A stretch of DNA of 64,000 bases. It comes from PALSA-505 sp035308365. Its GTDB lineage: Bacteria; Actinomycetota; Actinomycetes; Streptosporangiales; Streptosporangiaceae. Below, piece by piece: positions 37,212 through 45,530 of the stretch. Position 1 is the stretch's first letter; every line of letters starts with the position of its first letter. The notes below the pieces were generated by a model. It worked only from the letters and a program-made list of their open reading frames with translations, searched no databases and was not told where the DNA came from. The stretch covers positions 1 through 64,000 of the forward strand of contig DATGGU010000104.1 in NCBI GenBank assembly GCA_035308365.1, read 5' to 3'. The translations under genes and the position numbers were made by a program.

Positions 37212-38774
37212 ATGAACGTCAACAGCCAGACACCCGACCCCCGGCGGTGGCTGATCCTCGGCATCGTCGGCACCGCCCAGCTGATGGTCGTCCTCGACGC
37301 CACGATCGTGAACATCGCGCTGCCCTCCGCGCAGCGGGCCCTGGGGTTCACCACCGTGGACCGGCAGTGGGTGGTGACCGCCTACGCTCTCGCGTTCGGC
37401 AGCCTGCTGCTGTTCGGCGGGCGGCTCGGCGACCTGATCGGGCGCAAGATCACCTTCCTCAGCGGGCTGATCGGCTTCGCCGCCGCCTCCGCGGCCGGCG
37501 GTGCCGCGACGAACTTCGCCATGCTGGTCGCCGCGCGGGCCTGTCAGGGAGCGTTCGGCGCCTTCCTCGCGCCGGCCGCGCTGTCACTGCTCACCACCAC
37601 GTTCAGTGACCCGAAGGAACGGGGCAAGGCGTTCGGCATCTACGGCGCCATCGCCGGCGGCGGCGGCGCGGTCGGGCTGCTGCTCGGCGGGGTGCTGACC
37701 GAGTACCTGTCCTGGCGCTGGTGCCTGTACGTCAACCTGTTCTTCGCCGGGATCGCGGCGGCCGGCGGCGCGCTGCTGCTCAGCCGGGCCCCGGTACGCC
37801 AGCGGCCCCGGCTGGACCTGCCCGGCGTCGTCCTCGTCTCGGCCTCGATGTTCTGCCTGGTCTACGGCTTCTCCAACGCCGCGAGCCACAACTGGCACAC
37901 GCCGTCCACCTACGGGTTCCTGGCCGCGGGCGTGGCCCTGCTCCCGGTGTTCTGGTTCCGGCAGATCCGGGCCGCCAGCCCGCTGCTGCCGCCCAGGGTC
38001 GTGCTCGACCGCAATCGCGGCGGCGCCTACCTGGCCGTGCTGGTGCTCGGCGCGGGCATGTTCGGCATCTTCCTGTTCCTCACCTATTACATGCAGCTCA
38101 CCCTGCACTTCTCCCCGGTGATCACCGGCGTGGCGTTCCTGCCGATGATCGGCATGGTCGTGATGTTCGCCAACCTGTCCAACATCGTGCTGATCCCCCG
38201 GCTCGGGCCGAAGCCGCTGGTGGCCATGGGAATGGTGCTGGCAGCGGCCAGCCTGGTCTGGCTCACCAGGATCGGCGTGCACTCCGGGTACGCCGCCACG
38301 GTGCTCGGGCCGCTGCTTGTGGCCGGCGCCGGCTTCGGGCTCACGATGGCCCCGTCGATGAACACCGGGACGTTCGGCGTGGCCCCCGGCGACGCCGGTG
38401 TGGCATCGGCCACCATCAACACCGGCCAGCAGATCGGCGGCTCGATCGGCACCTCGCTGCTCAACACGATCTTCGCAAGCGCGGTGGCGCACTACCTGAC
38501 CGCGAACATCGCCACCCCGGGCAACCTGGTGAACGGCCGGCCGAGCCCGCAGCTTGTGGGGCTCGCCCTGGTGCACGGATACCACACGGCCTTCTGGTGG
38601 GCCGCGGCCATCTTCGCGGCCGGCGCGGTGCTCTGCGGGACCCTGCTGCGCTGGGGACCGCTCACCCGCTGGCAGGACGCCGCCGCTCCCGTGCCGGCCG
38701 CTGCGCTCGGTGCGGCCGCCCCCGGCGCGGTGCCGGAGCCGGAGCGGGAGGGGCCGCCCGCGGCGCACCTGTGA
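37212..38774 (+). CDS. MFS multidrug transporter, DHA2 (EmrB/QacA) family
   Basis: The product is 520 aa with about 14 hydrophobic helices. The DHA2 signature is present in helix 1 (QLMVVLDATIVNIALPSAQRAL). Motif A follows (GGRLGDLIGRK), and motif C is in helix 5 (GAIAGGGGAVGLLLGGVL). The family exports drugs or metabolites by proton exchange. The ATG at 37212 is preceded by AGGTGGG with about 4 nt spacing; a GTG three codons earlier is less likely. The C-terminus is a Pro/Ala/Glu-rich tail. It is controlled by the divergent TetR protein through the inverted repeat upstream and ends at a hairpin terminator. Confidence 0.92.
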   Translation: MNVNSQTPDPRRWLILGIVGTAQLMVVLDATIVNIALPSAQRALGFTTVDRQWVVTAYALAFGSLLLFGGRLGDLIGRKITFLSGLIGFAAASAAGGAATNFAMLVAARACQGAFGAFLAPAALSLLTTTFSDPKERGKAFGIYGAIAGGGGAVGLLLGGVLTEYLSWRWCLYVNLFFAGIAAAGGALLLSRAPVRQRPRLDLPGVVLVSASMFCLVYGFSNAASHNWHTPSTYGFLAAGVALLPVFWFRQIRAASPLLPPRVVLDRNRGGAYLAVLVLGAGMFGIFLFLTYYMQLTLHFSPVITGVAFLPMIGMVVMFANLSNIVLIPRLGPKPLVAMGMVLAAASLVWLTRIGVHSGYAATVLGPLLVAGAGFGLTMAPSMNTGTFGVAPGDAGVASATINTGQQIGGSIGTSLLNTIFASAVAHYLTANIATPGNLVNGRPSPQLVGLALVHGYHTAFWWAAAIFAAGAVLCGTLLRWGPLTRWQDAAAPVPAAALGAAAPGAVPEPEREGPPAAHL

Positions 38775-38788
38775 TCATCGCCCCCAGG

Positions 38789-38818
38789 GCCCGCCTGCTT
38801 CCCCACCTGCAGGCGGGC
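38789..38818. terminator. Bidirectional terminator
   Basis: Perfect 10-bp arms GCCCGCCTGC and GCAGGCGGGC enclose a 10-nt loop, between the MFS gene (plus) and the membrane hydrolase gene (minus). Confidence 0.8.
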
Positions 38819-38847
38819 TCTCCGTTTGACCGAGCGGTACGCCAACC

Positions 38848-40587
38848 TCAGGCCGGGCACGGCAGCGAAGGCGCGGAGCTCACCGGCATCCGCCACGCGG
38901 CGGCCGCCGAGGACACCAACTCCGCCGCGGCGCGCAGGTCCTGCTGGCCGGAGACCTGACGTCCGCCGAGGAAGTCGCGCACCTCCTGCAGGACGGCCGG
39001 ATCACCCAGCAGCCCGCCGTGGAACGCCGGCACGAACAGCACGTTCCGCGGCATCGTGCAGGCCGGCAGGGTGACCGCGTCGGCCAGCGGGACAACCGCC
39101 AGCCAGCGGTGCGCCTTGCCATGGATCACGCTGGCCGCGTACCTGGCGCCCACGCTGCTCACCGAGTTGATCAGCCGTGACGCCCCTTCCGCCCCGAACG
39201 GCGACATCTCCCCCACCAGCCGGTCCAGCCAGTTCAGCGCGTATCCCGAGGCTACTCCCTGGCCCTGCCGCCCGGCTTGCGGGAAGCTGGCCTGGCCCGG
39301 CGCGACGATGGGGCTGAGCAGGACGATCGACCCGACCGGGATCTGCGGATGCCGGGCGAAAAGGGCATAGACGCCGAGCGTTCCCTCGCTTTCGGCGACC
39401 AGGTCCACCGGACGCCCCGTCTGCTCGGACAGACGCCTCACCTGTGCCGCGAGCCGGTCGCCCAGTTCGGACAGCGGCAGGTCGCTGGCCGAGGAACCCT
39501 GCGGGAGCGGTTTGCCCGCGGCGTCGAGCCCACGGTAGGAGAACTGCTGCACGAGCATGTCCGACACGACCCGCTGCAGGCCATGGGCCTTATAGCAGCA
39601 TGACGACCCGAACCCGGCGACCACGAGCACGGCTGTCCGGCCGCGGGCCGCTGGCTGCACCGGGGCTTCGGTGGCCCGGCTGGCCATCGCCGCGAACCCG
39701 GCTGCCCCGGCCGAGGCCGCGGCGATCCCCGCCTGCGACGGGCCGGCGGCCATGTCGAAGATCAGCCGGGTCGTCCCGATGGCCAGGGCGAACACACTGA
39801 TCGCGGCGATCGGCGCGACCGGGATCCACTCCATCAGCGGATGCGGCCTGGGCTTTGTGAACCCGGCCACGGCGAGGGTGAGGCTGTACCAGGCGCGCGC
39901 GTTGACCACTCCGCCGAAACCAGCCAGGAGGACGGCGCCAGCCGCGGGCAGCCTGGGCAGCGCGATGCCGAGCACCGAGTACTCCACGAAGCAGGCCACC
40001 GCCCAGCCGGCCGCCCGGCCCGGCGGCAGCCGCCGCCACCAGGAGGTCGTCACCCCGCCGTGACTCAGCGGCAGCGCGATGGCCAGCATCACCGGGACGG
40101 CGGCGAGGAACGGCCAGGAGAACGGCAGCACCGCGACGCCGTACACCAGCGTCACGATCGGCACCATCAGCAGCCCGGCCAGCACGGTGAACACCAGGCT
40201 CGCGGCGAACAGGGCGCGCAGTTGCGGGGCGGCCAGGCTGCGCGGCCAGGCCATCCTGACCAGGGAGGCGTTCAGCGCGGCCCGCCCGGCCACCAGCACG
40301 AAGGCCCCGGCCACGAACTCCAGCCAGGACCCGTTGTAGCCGAACAGCCAGCGCAGATCGTGGAATACCGCCAGCGGCGGCAGCGCGGTAACCTGCGGCG
40401 CCAGCGACATGGCGGCGGGTGCGAGCACGAGCAGCGCGACCGCCTCGGCCATGGCCATCCCGGCCGAAACCCCGATCAGGGCGTGATGCCGCAGGAAACC
40501 CTCCGTGGGACCTGAATCCGGCTTCGTGTCCGTGGGGTCACCGCCCGGTCGAGCGCCGTCGTGCGGAGGCTGCCTCAACTGGGTCAA
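38848..40587 (-). CDS. Multi-pass membrane protein with C-terminal alpha/beta-hydrolase-like domain
   Basis: The product is 579 aa. The first ~310 residues contain about seven hydrophobic helices (for example MAEAVALLVLAPAAMSLAP, LRALFAASLVFTVLAGLLMV, VAPIAAISVFALAIGT). The last ~260 residues resemble an alpha/beta hydrolase: a first strand TAVLVVAGFGSSCC, then the nucleophile elbow LVAESEGTLGVYAL (AESEG, in place of GxSxG) and GSIVLLSPIV. A catalytic histidine may be in VPAFHGGLLGD. Membrane-anchored hydrolases of this size are known in actinobacteria but their substrates are not. The GTG start lacks an obvious ribosome-binding site, so the N-terminus may be shorter, beginning near MAMAEAVALL. 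Confidence 0.75.
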   Translation of the reverse strand: MTQLRQPPHDGARPGGDPTDTKPDSGPTEGFLRHHALIGVSAGMAMAEAVALLVLAPAAMSLAPQVTALPPLAVFHDLRWLFGYNGSWLEFVAGAFVLVAGRAALNASLVRMAWPRSLAAPQLRALFAASLVFTVLAGLLMVPIVTLVYGVAVLPFSWPFLAAVPVMLAIALPLSHGGVTTSWWRRLPPGRAAGWAVACFVEYSVLGIALPRLPAAGAVLLAGFGGVVNARAWYSLTLAVAGFTKPRPHPLMEWIPVAPIAAISVFALAIGTTRLIFDMAAGPSQAGIAAASAGAAGFAAMASRATEAPVQPAARGRTAVLVVAGFGSSCCYKAHGLQRVVSDMLVQQFSYRGLDAAGKPLPQGSSASDLPLSELGDRLAAQVRRLSEQTGRPVDLVAESEGTLGVYALFARHPQIPVGSIVLLSPIVAPGQASFPQAGRQGQGVASGYALNWLDRLVGEMSPFGAEGASRLINSVSSVGARYAASVIHGKAHRWLAVVPLADAVTLPACTMPRNVLFVPAFHGGLLGDPAVLQEVRDFLGGRQVSGQQDLRAAAELVSSAAAAWRMPVSSAPSLPCPA

Positions 40588-40801
40588 CCGGCGCCCGCGC
40601 GCGGCCTATTCCTCGGCCACCTGCCCCTGCTTTCACCATGACCCCCAATTCATGGTTCCCGGTTCGCAAGGCACTAACGAGCTGACCTACTGCCCGGTAA
40701 GTACTCTACTCCCGGGGATCTCCCGGGCCTCTCTCATTTTTCGTGGCGCCATCGTAAATCACATTAATTCCATCGTTAATATATATAATTAAGGTGGATG
40801 A

Positions 40802-41305
40802 GTGCGGATAACAGTCCTGGTAGGCAACCCGAAGCCGCGTTCGCGCACCCTGGGCGTGGCCATGGCGGTAGCTGACGAGATCGTCAGGGCGACCGGCGCC
40901 GACCCCGGCCACCTGGTGATAGATCTGGCCGGTCAGGCCGGCAGCCTGTTCGACCCGCAGGCACCCGCGGTCACCGAGCTGACCGCCCAGGTGGCCGCCA
41001 GCAGACTGCTCGTCGTCGCCTCGCCGACCTACAAGGCCACCTGCACCGGCCTGCTCAAGGCATTCCTCGACCGCTACGGCTCCAACGGCCTGGCCGGGGT
41101 GATCGCCGTCCCGGTGATGACGGCCGCGGCCCCCGAGCACGCCCTGGCCGTCGAGACCTACCTGCGCCCCCTGCTGGTCGAGCTCGGCGCCACCGTCCCC
41201 GCCCGTGGCATGTTCATCTCCGAGGCGAAGCTTCCCGAGCTCACCGCCTGGGTGGCCAAGTGGGCGGCTGACGCCCTCCCCCTGCTGCAGCGCGCCCTGG
41301 GCTAG
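40802..41305 (+). CDS. NAD(P)H-dependent FMN reductase
   Basis: The product is 167 aa with a flavodoxin-like fold. The FMN phosphate loop is VGNPKPRSRTLGVA at the N-terminus, and the flavin-contacting segment is VASPTYKATCTGLLKAFLDR near residue 75. The sequence fits the SsuE/MsuE group, which supplies reduced FMN to two-component monooxygenases in sulfonate or other desulfurisation. No partner monooxygenase is adjacent. The GTG start follows AAGGTGG with 4 nt spacing. The promoter region just upstream (40735-40800) is the most AT-rich stretch nearby and contains ATTAAT...GTTAAT half-sites. The stop overlaps the convergent NhaA stop within CTAG. Confidence 0.87.
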   Translation: MRITVLVGNPKPRSRTLGVAMAVADEIVRATGADPGHLVIDLAGQAGSLFDPQAPAVTELTAQVAASRLLVVASPTYKATCTGLLKAFLDRYGSNGLAGVIAVPVMTAAAPEHALAVETYLRPLLVELGATVPARGMFISEAKLPELTAWVAKWAADALPLLQRALG

Positions 41306-43209
41306 CGAACCCCGTCTCCGGCCGGGCTGATCAGCAGCCGGGCCCTGGCCGCCCGTACCGCGTCGCTCAGCGTGCCCAGGTCGTAGGCGCCGTGGTGCCG
41401 CCTGCCGTTGACAAAGAACGTGGGCGTGCCCGAGACACCGCTCAGGTCGGCGGAGTCCATGTCCGCCAGGATCCTCGCCTCCCCGGCGCGCTCCCGCAGG
41501 TCGCGGGTGAACCGCCCGGTGTCCAGCCCGATCTGGCCGGCGTACCCGATCAGGTCCTTGGCCGTCAGTGCGCCCTGGTGGTCCAGTAGCTGGTCGTGCA
41601 TGTCCCAGAACTTGCCCTGCCTGGCCGCCGCCTCGGCGCCCTCGGCCGCCAGCAGCGCATGCGGGTGCACGTCGGTAAGCGGCAGGTGCCGCCACACATA
41701 GCGCAGGTCACCATAATCGGCGAGCAACTGCCGGATCGCGTCCTCCGCCTGGCCGCAATACTGGCACTCGAAGTCGCCGTATTCGACCAGCGTCACCGGC
41801 GCCCCGCCCGGCCCGCGCACGTGGTCGCGGCCCGGATCGACCGGCACCACGAGGTCAACGATGGACTCGGCGGTGCCGAGCAGCAGCCGCAGCCGCAGTT
41901 GCTTCGGCAGCCGCGCGGTGATCCGGAACACCGCCCAGGTGAGCAAGGAGGCGCACACCACGCCGGACAGCACGCCCACCTTGGCCTCGGCAAGCTGCGG
42001 CCCGCGGAAGGCCAGCGAGGCGATCAGCAGGGACACGATGAAGCCGATCCCGGCGATGCACCCGGCGCCGGTCAGCGACGCCCAGCCGACCGGGGGCCGG
42101 ATCCGCCCACGGCTGACCCGGGTGAGCAGCCAGCCCGCACCGACCGTGCCCACCGGCTTGCCCACCACGTAGCCGGCCAGGATGCCCAGCGTGACCGGCG
42201 TGGTGTACGCATGCGCCAGGAAGCTCCCGCTGATCGGGATCCCGGCGTTGGCCAGGGCGAACAGCGGCACGATCAGGTAGCTCGTCCACGGGTGGAACAG
42301 TTGCTGCAGCCGGTCGTTCGGCGAGATCGCCGAGCGCACGCTCTCCCGCGCCGCGCTGGCCAGCTCCGGCGTCGGCTGCTCCCGGAACAGCCGGAACGAC
42401 TCTGACGCCTGTTCCAGGTCGCTGCGCGCGGCCGGGTAGGCCAGCGCGAGCATCCCCATCGCCAGCCCGGCCACCACCGGATCGACCCCGGACTCGAAGA
42501 ACGCGATCCAGGCGGCCACTCCCAGCACCAGGTACACCAGCCCGCGCCGCAGGCCGGCCTCGTGCGCCACGATCACGACGCCGAGAATGGCGATCCCGGC
42601 TCCCAGCGCGGCCAGATCGATATGGCCGCTGTAAGCCAGTGCGATGATCACGATTCCGGCCACGTCATCGACAATGGCGAAGGTCAGCAGATACGTCCGC
42701 ACCCGGTCCGGGACCCCGGACCCGACCAGGGCGAGCGCCCCCAGCGCGAACGCCGTGTCGGTGGACATCGCCGTCCCCCACCCCAGCACCGACCCATGAC
42801 CGGCGTTGATGGCCAGATAGATGGCGATGGGCACGACCATCCCGCCCAGCCCGGCCACCAGCGGCACCACCAGCCGCCGCCGCTCCCGCAGTTCCCCCAT
42901 GTCAAACTCGCGGCGCGCCTCCAGCCCGGCTACCAGGAAGAAGAAGGCCATCAGCCCCGAGTTCACCCAGCCGTGCACGCTGTCGGCCAGCCCCCGGCTG
43001 CCAAGCTGGATCGACAGCTCGGTCCGCCACGCCGCGTCATACCCGCCAGCATCGGCGTTGGCCCACACCAGCGCCGCGATCGTGGCCGCGAGCAGCACGA
43101 CCGCGCTGCCGGTCTCCGTGCGCAGGAACCGCCGCAACGGCGTATCCAGATTCCGCGCCCACACCGTGCGCAGCGCAGTCACCGGCACTGAAGCGCCAGA
43201 CTCGCCCAC
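41302..43209 (-). CDS. nhaA: Na+/H+ antiporter NhaA fused to a DsbA-like thioredoxin domain
   Basis: The product is 635 aa. Residues ~15-415 are NhaA with the paired aspartates in TFAIVDDVAGIVIIAL and further motifs AFFFLVAGLEARREF and MSTDTAFALGALAL. Residues ~440-630 are a DsbA-type thioredoxin fold with the redox site YGDFECQYCGQAEDAIRQLL and the cis-proline region GVSGTPTFFVNG. The fusion recurs in actinobacteria. The antiporter exports Na+ for protons. The redox domain would lie on one face of the membrane and its role is unproven. GGAGG 9 nt upstream fixes the GTG start used; another GTG nine codons inside is possible. A longer frame continues upstream as a shadow. Confidence 0.92.
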   Translation of the reverse strand: MGESGASVPVTALRTVWARNLDTPLRRFLRTETGSAVVLLAATIAALVWANADAGGYDAAWRTELSIQLGSRGLADSVHGWVNSGLMAFFFLVAGLEARREFDMGELRERRRLVVPLVAGLGGMVVPIAIYLAINAGHGSVLGWGTAMSTDTAFALGALALVGSGVPDRVRTYLLTFAIVDDVAGIVIIALAYSGHIDLAALGAGIAILGVVIVAHEAGLRRGLVYLVLGVAAWIAFFESGVDPVVAGLAMGMLALAYPAARSDLEQASESFRLFREQPTPELASAARESVRSAISPNDRLQQLFHPWTSYLIVPLFALANAGIPISGSFLAHAYTTPVTLGILAGYVVGKPVGTVGAGWLLTRVSRGRIRPPVGWASLTGAGCIAGIGFIVSLLIASLAFRGPQLAEAKVGVLSGVVCASLLTWAVFRITARLPKQLRLRLLLGTAESIVDLVVPVDPGRDHVRGPGGAPVTLVEYGDFECQYCGQAEDAIRQLLADYGDLRYVWRHLPLTDVHPHALLAAEGAEAAARQGKFWDMHDQLLDHQGALTAKDLIGYAGQIGLDTGRFTRDLRERAGEARILADMDSADLSGVSGTPTFFVNGRRHHGAYDLGTLSDAVRAARARLLISPAGDGVR

Positions 43210-43274
43210 TCCCAGGATCCTCCCCCCACACCCGGGCGCCCACGCCAAGTGACCGGCGCGGGCGCCCGGTGGGG

Positions 43275-44510
43275 CTACCGGACGTCCAGGCCGGTGACGG
43301 CGCGGCCGATGAGCATGCGCTGGATTTCCGACGTGCCTTCGAAGATCGTGAAGATCTTGGCGTCGCGGTGCCAGCGTTCCACCGGGTACTCGCGGGTGTA
43401 GCCGTTGCCGCCGAGGATCTGGATCGCCTGCTCGGTGACCCGCACCGCGGTCTCGCCCGCGACCAGCTTGGACATCGAGCCCTCGGCGTGGCTGAACTTC
43501 CGGCCGGTGCGGGCCATCCAGGCCGCGCGCCAGGTCAGCAGGCGGGCCGCGTCCACCGAGGCTTGCATGTCGGCGAGCTGGAAGGCGACGCCCTGGTTCT
43601 GCCCGATGGGGCGGCCGAACTGGATCCGGTTCTGTGAGTACTCGCTGGCGTACTCCACCGCCGCCCGGGCCACGCCGACGGCCATCGCGGCAACGCTGGG
43701 CCGGGACGCCTCGAACGTCCGCATGGCCGCCTGCTCGCCGCTCTTCCCGCCTTCGCGCACCCTGGCCAGCCGGGCGTCCAGCTTCTCCTTGCCGCCGACC
43801 AGGCATCTGCCCGGCACCTTGACGTCGTCAAGGACCACCTCGGCGGTGTGCGAGGCTCGGATGCCATGTTTGCTGAACTTCTGCCCCTGGGACAGGCCTG
43901 CCGTGCCGGGCGGCACGATGAAGCTGGCCTGGCCCCGGGTCTTGAGCTCGGGGTCGACCGAGGCCACGACCACGTGCACGTCGGCGATGCCGCCGTTGGT
44001 CGCCCACGTCTTGGTGCCGTTCAGCGTCCACTGATCGGTGGCCTCGTCGTAGACGGCACGGGTCCGGATCGCCCCGACGTCGCTGCCGGCGTCGGGCTCC
44101 GAGGAACAGAACGCTCCCAGCTTCACGTCACCGGGACCGCCGAACATCAGTGGCAGCCACTCCCCGATCTGCTCCTGGGTGCCGGTTGAGGCAACGGATA
44201 CCGCGGCCAGCCCGCTGCCGACCAGCGACAGGCCGATCCCAGCGTCCCCCCAGAAGAGTTCCTCGAACGCCACCGGGATGCCCAGGCCGCTCGGCTCGAG
44301 CCACTGTGCGGCGAAGAAGTCGAGCGAGTACAGCCCGATCTTGGCCGCTTCCTCGAGGACGGGCCAGGGCGTTTCCTCGCGCTCGTCCCACTCGGCGCCG
44401 GCCGGCCTGATCACGTCCGCGGCGAACTCGTGCACCCAGTCGCGCATCTCACGGAGGTCGTCGCTCAGGTCGAGTGAGAAGGCGGCCGTCTTGCCATCCT
44501 CAGGACTCAT
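43275..44510 (-). CDS. Acyl-CoA dehydrogenase
   Basis: The product is 411 aa, the usual length. Family segments are GAFCSSEPDAGSDVGAIRTR (FAD and substrate loop), ATNGGIADVHVVVAS, RIQFGRPIGQNQGVAFQLA, and ILGGNGYTREYPVERWHRDA. The catalytic base region near the C-terminus is TIFEGTSEIQRMLIGRAV, with the Glu of EGTSE in the short/medium-chain position. It oxidises acyl-CoA thioesters to enoyl-CoA and reduces ETF. The ATG is preceded by GAGGAG. It is divergent from the crotonase gene, and RamB and isocitrate lyase follow, so the local theme is fatty-acid/acetate use. Chain length cannot be read. Confidence 0.93.
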   Translation of the reverse strand: MSPEDGKTAAFSLDLSDDLREMRDWVHEFAADVIRPAGAEWDEREETPWPVLEEAAKIGLYSLDFFAAQWLEPSGLGIPVAFEELFWGDAGIGLSLVGSGLAAVSVASTGTQEQIGEWLPLMFGGPGDVKLGAFCSSEPDAGSDVGAIRTRAVYDEATDQWTLNGTKTWATNGGIADVHVVVASVDPELKTRGQASFIVPPGTAGLSQGQKFSKHGIRASHTAEVVLDDVKVPGRCLVGGKEKLDARLARVREGGKSGEQAAMRTFEASRPSVAAMAVGVARAAVEYASEYSQNRIQFGRPIGQNQGVAFQLADMQASVDAARLLTWRAAWMARTGRKFSHAEGSMSKLVAGETAVRVTEQAIQILGGNGYTREYPVERWHRDAKIFTIFEGTSEIQRMLIGRAVTGLDVR

Positions 44511-44717
44511 GGTGTTCTCCTCGCAGTGCCGATGCGGGCGGCCCTCGTACGGCCGCATGCAACCCGCTGCGGAACGTATATGTTACTGAACAGTAGCACG
44601 CGAGCGGCCCGCGCTGGAACCGGCCCAAGCTGCGGCCTTGCCACCCGGGGCACGATACTTACCTGTGCGCCCGCCTGCCCGCACCACGGCCGGCTGAACG
44701 GAAGGAGCCCGAACCGC

Positions 44718-45515
44718 ATGGACTACGGCGGCTACCAGAGCCTGCTCTTCGAGCGCAGGGACCACGGCGTGCTGGTGATCACCATGAACCGCCCGGAATC
44801 CTACAACGCGGCCGATGAGGTCATGCACGCCGAGCTGGCCAGGCTCTGGGCCGACATCAGCAAGGACGGGCAAACCAGGGTCGCGGTGGTGACCGGGGCG
44901 GGCGAGGCGTTCTCGTCCGGCGGTGATCTGGCCATGGTCGAGCGGATGGCCGGCGACTACGACCGGGTGACCCGGATGCTCTCGGAGATGAGCGACCTGG
45001 TCTACAACATGGTCAACTGCGAGAAGCCGGTCGTGTCGGCGATCAACGGCGTCGCCGTCGGGGCCGGCCTGGTCGTGGCCCTGCTCGCCGACATCAGCAT
45101 CTGCGCGCAGGACGCACGGCTCGGTGACGGGCACGTCCGGCTCGGCGCCGCGGCCGGTGACCACGCCGCCATCATCTGGCCGCTGCTGTGCGGCATGGCC
45201 AGGTCGCGCTACTACCTGCTCACCGGCGAGATGGTCACCGGCACCGAGGCCGAGCGCATCGGCCTGGTCAGCAAGTGCGTCCCGCGCGAGCAGGTGCTCC
45301 CGGAGGCGTTCCGGGTGGCGGACACACTGGCCACCGGCTCGCAGCTCGCGATCAGGCTGACCAAGCGCGCGCTGAACGGCTGGCTGCGCACCGCCGGGCC
45401 GCTGTTCGACCAGTCGGCCGCCTACGAAATGCTCACGTTCATGGGCGAGGACCTGCGCGAGGGCGTGACCGCACTGCGGGCCAAGCGCCCGCCGAAATTC
45501 CCGTCGGCTCAGTAG
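44718..45515 (+). CDS. Crotonase-family (enoyl-CoA hydratase/isomerase-like) protein lacking both hydratase glutamates
   Basis: The product is 265 aa. It shows the crotonase CoA-binding and oxyanion segments: ITMNRPESYNAADEVMHAEL, AFSSGGDLAMVER and AINGVAVGAGLVVALLADIS. The two catalytic glutamates of hydratases correspond here to a Val (in GAGLVVAL) and a His (GDGHVRLGAAAGDH), so plain enoyl-CoA hydration is unlikely; isomerase, hydrolase or another crotonase reaction is possible. The C-terminal helix (MLTFMGEDLREGVTALRAKR) is typical. The ATG has GAAGGAG 10 nt upstream. The gene is divergent from the acyl-CoA dehydrogenase across a 207-bp region and ends 15 bp from the stop of the convergent ramB gene. 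Confidence 0.87.
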   Translation: MDYGGYQSLLFERRDHGVLVITMNRPESYNAADEVMHAELARLWADISKDGQTRVAVVTGAGEAFSSGGDLAMVERMAGDYDRVTRMLSEMSDLVYNMVNCEKPVVSAINGVAVGAGLVVALLADISICAQDARLGDGHVRLGAAAGDHAAIIWPLLCGMARSRYYLLTGEMVTGTEAERIGLVSKCVPREQVLPEAFRVADTLATGSQLAIRLTKRALNGWLRTAGPLFDQSAAYEMLTFMGEDLREGVTALRAKRPPKFPSAQ

Positions 45516-45530
45516 GAGAACCCCGGGCCG

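Noticed and set aside
40735..40800. ATTAAT/GTTAAT half-sites as a MarR operator before the FMN reductase
   Set aside because: The repeat is imperfect and any AT-rich promoter could show it; no regulator gene is adjacent.
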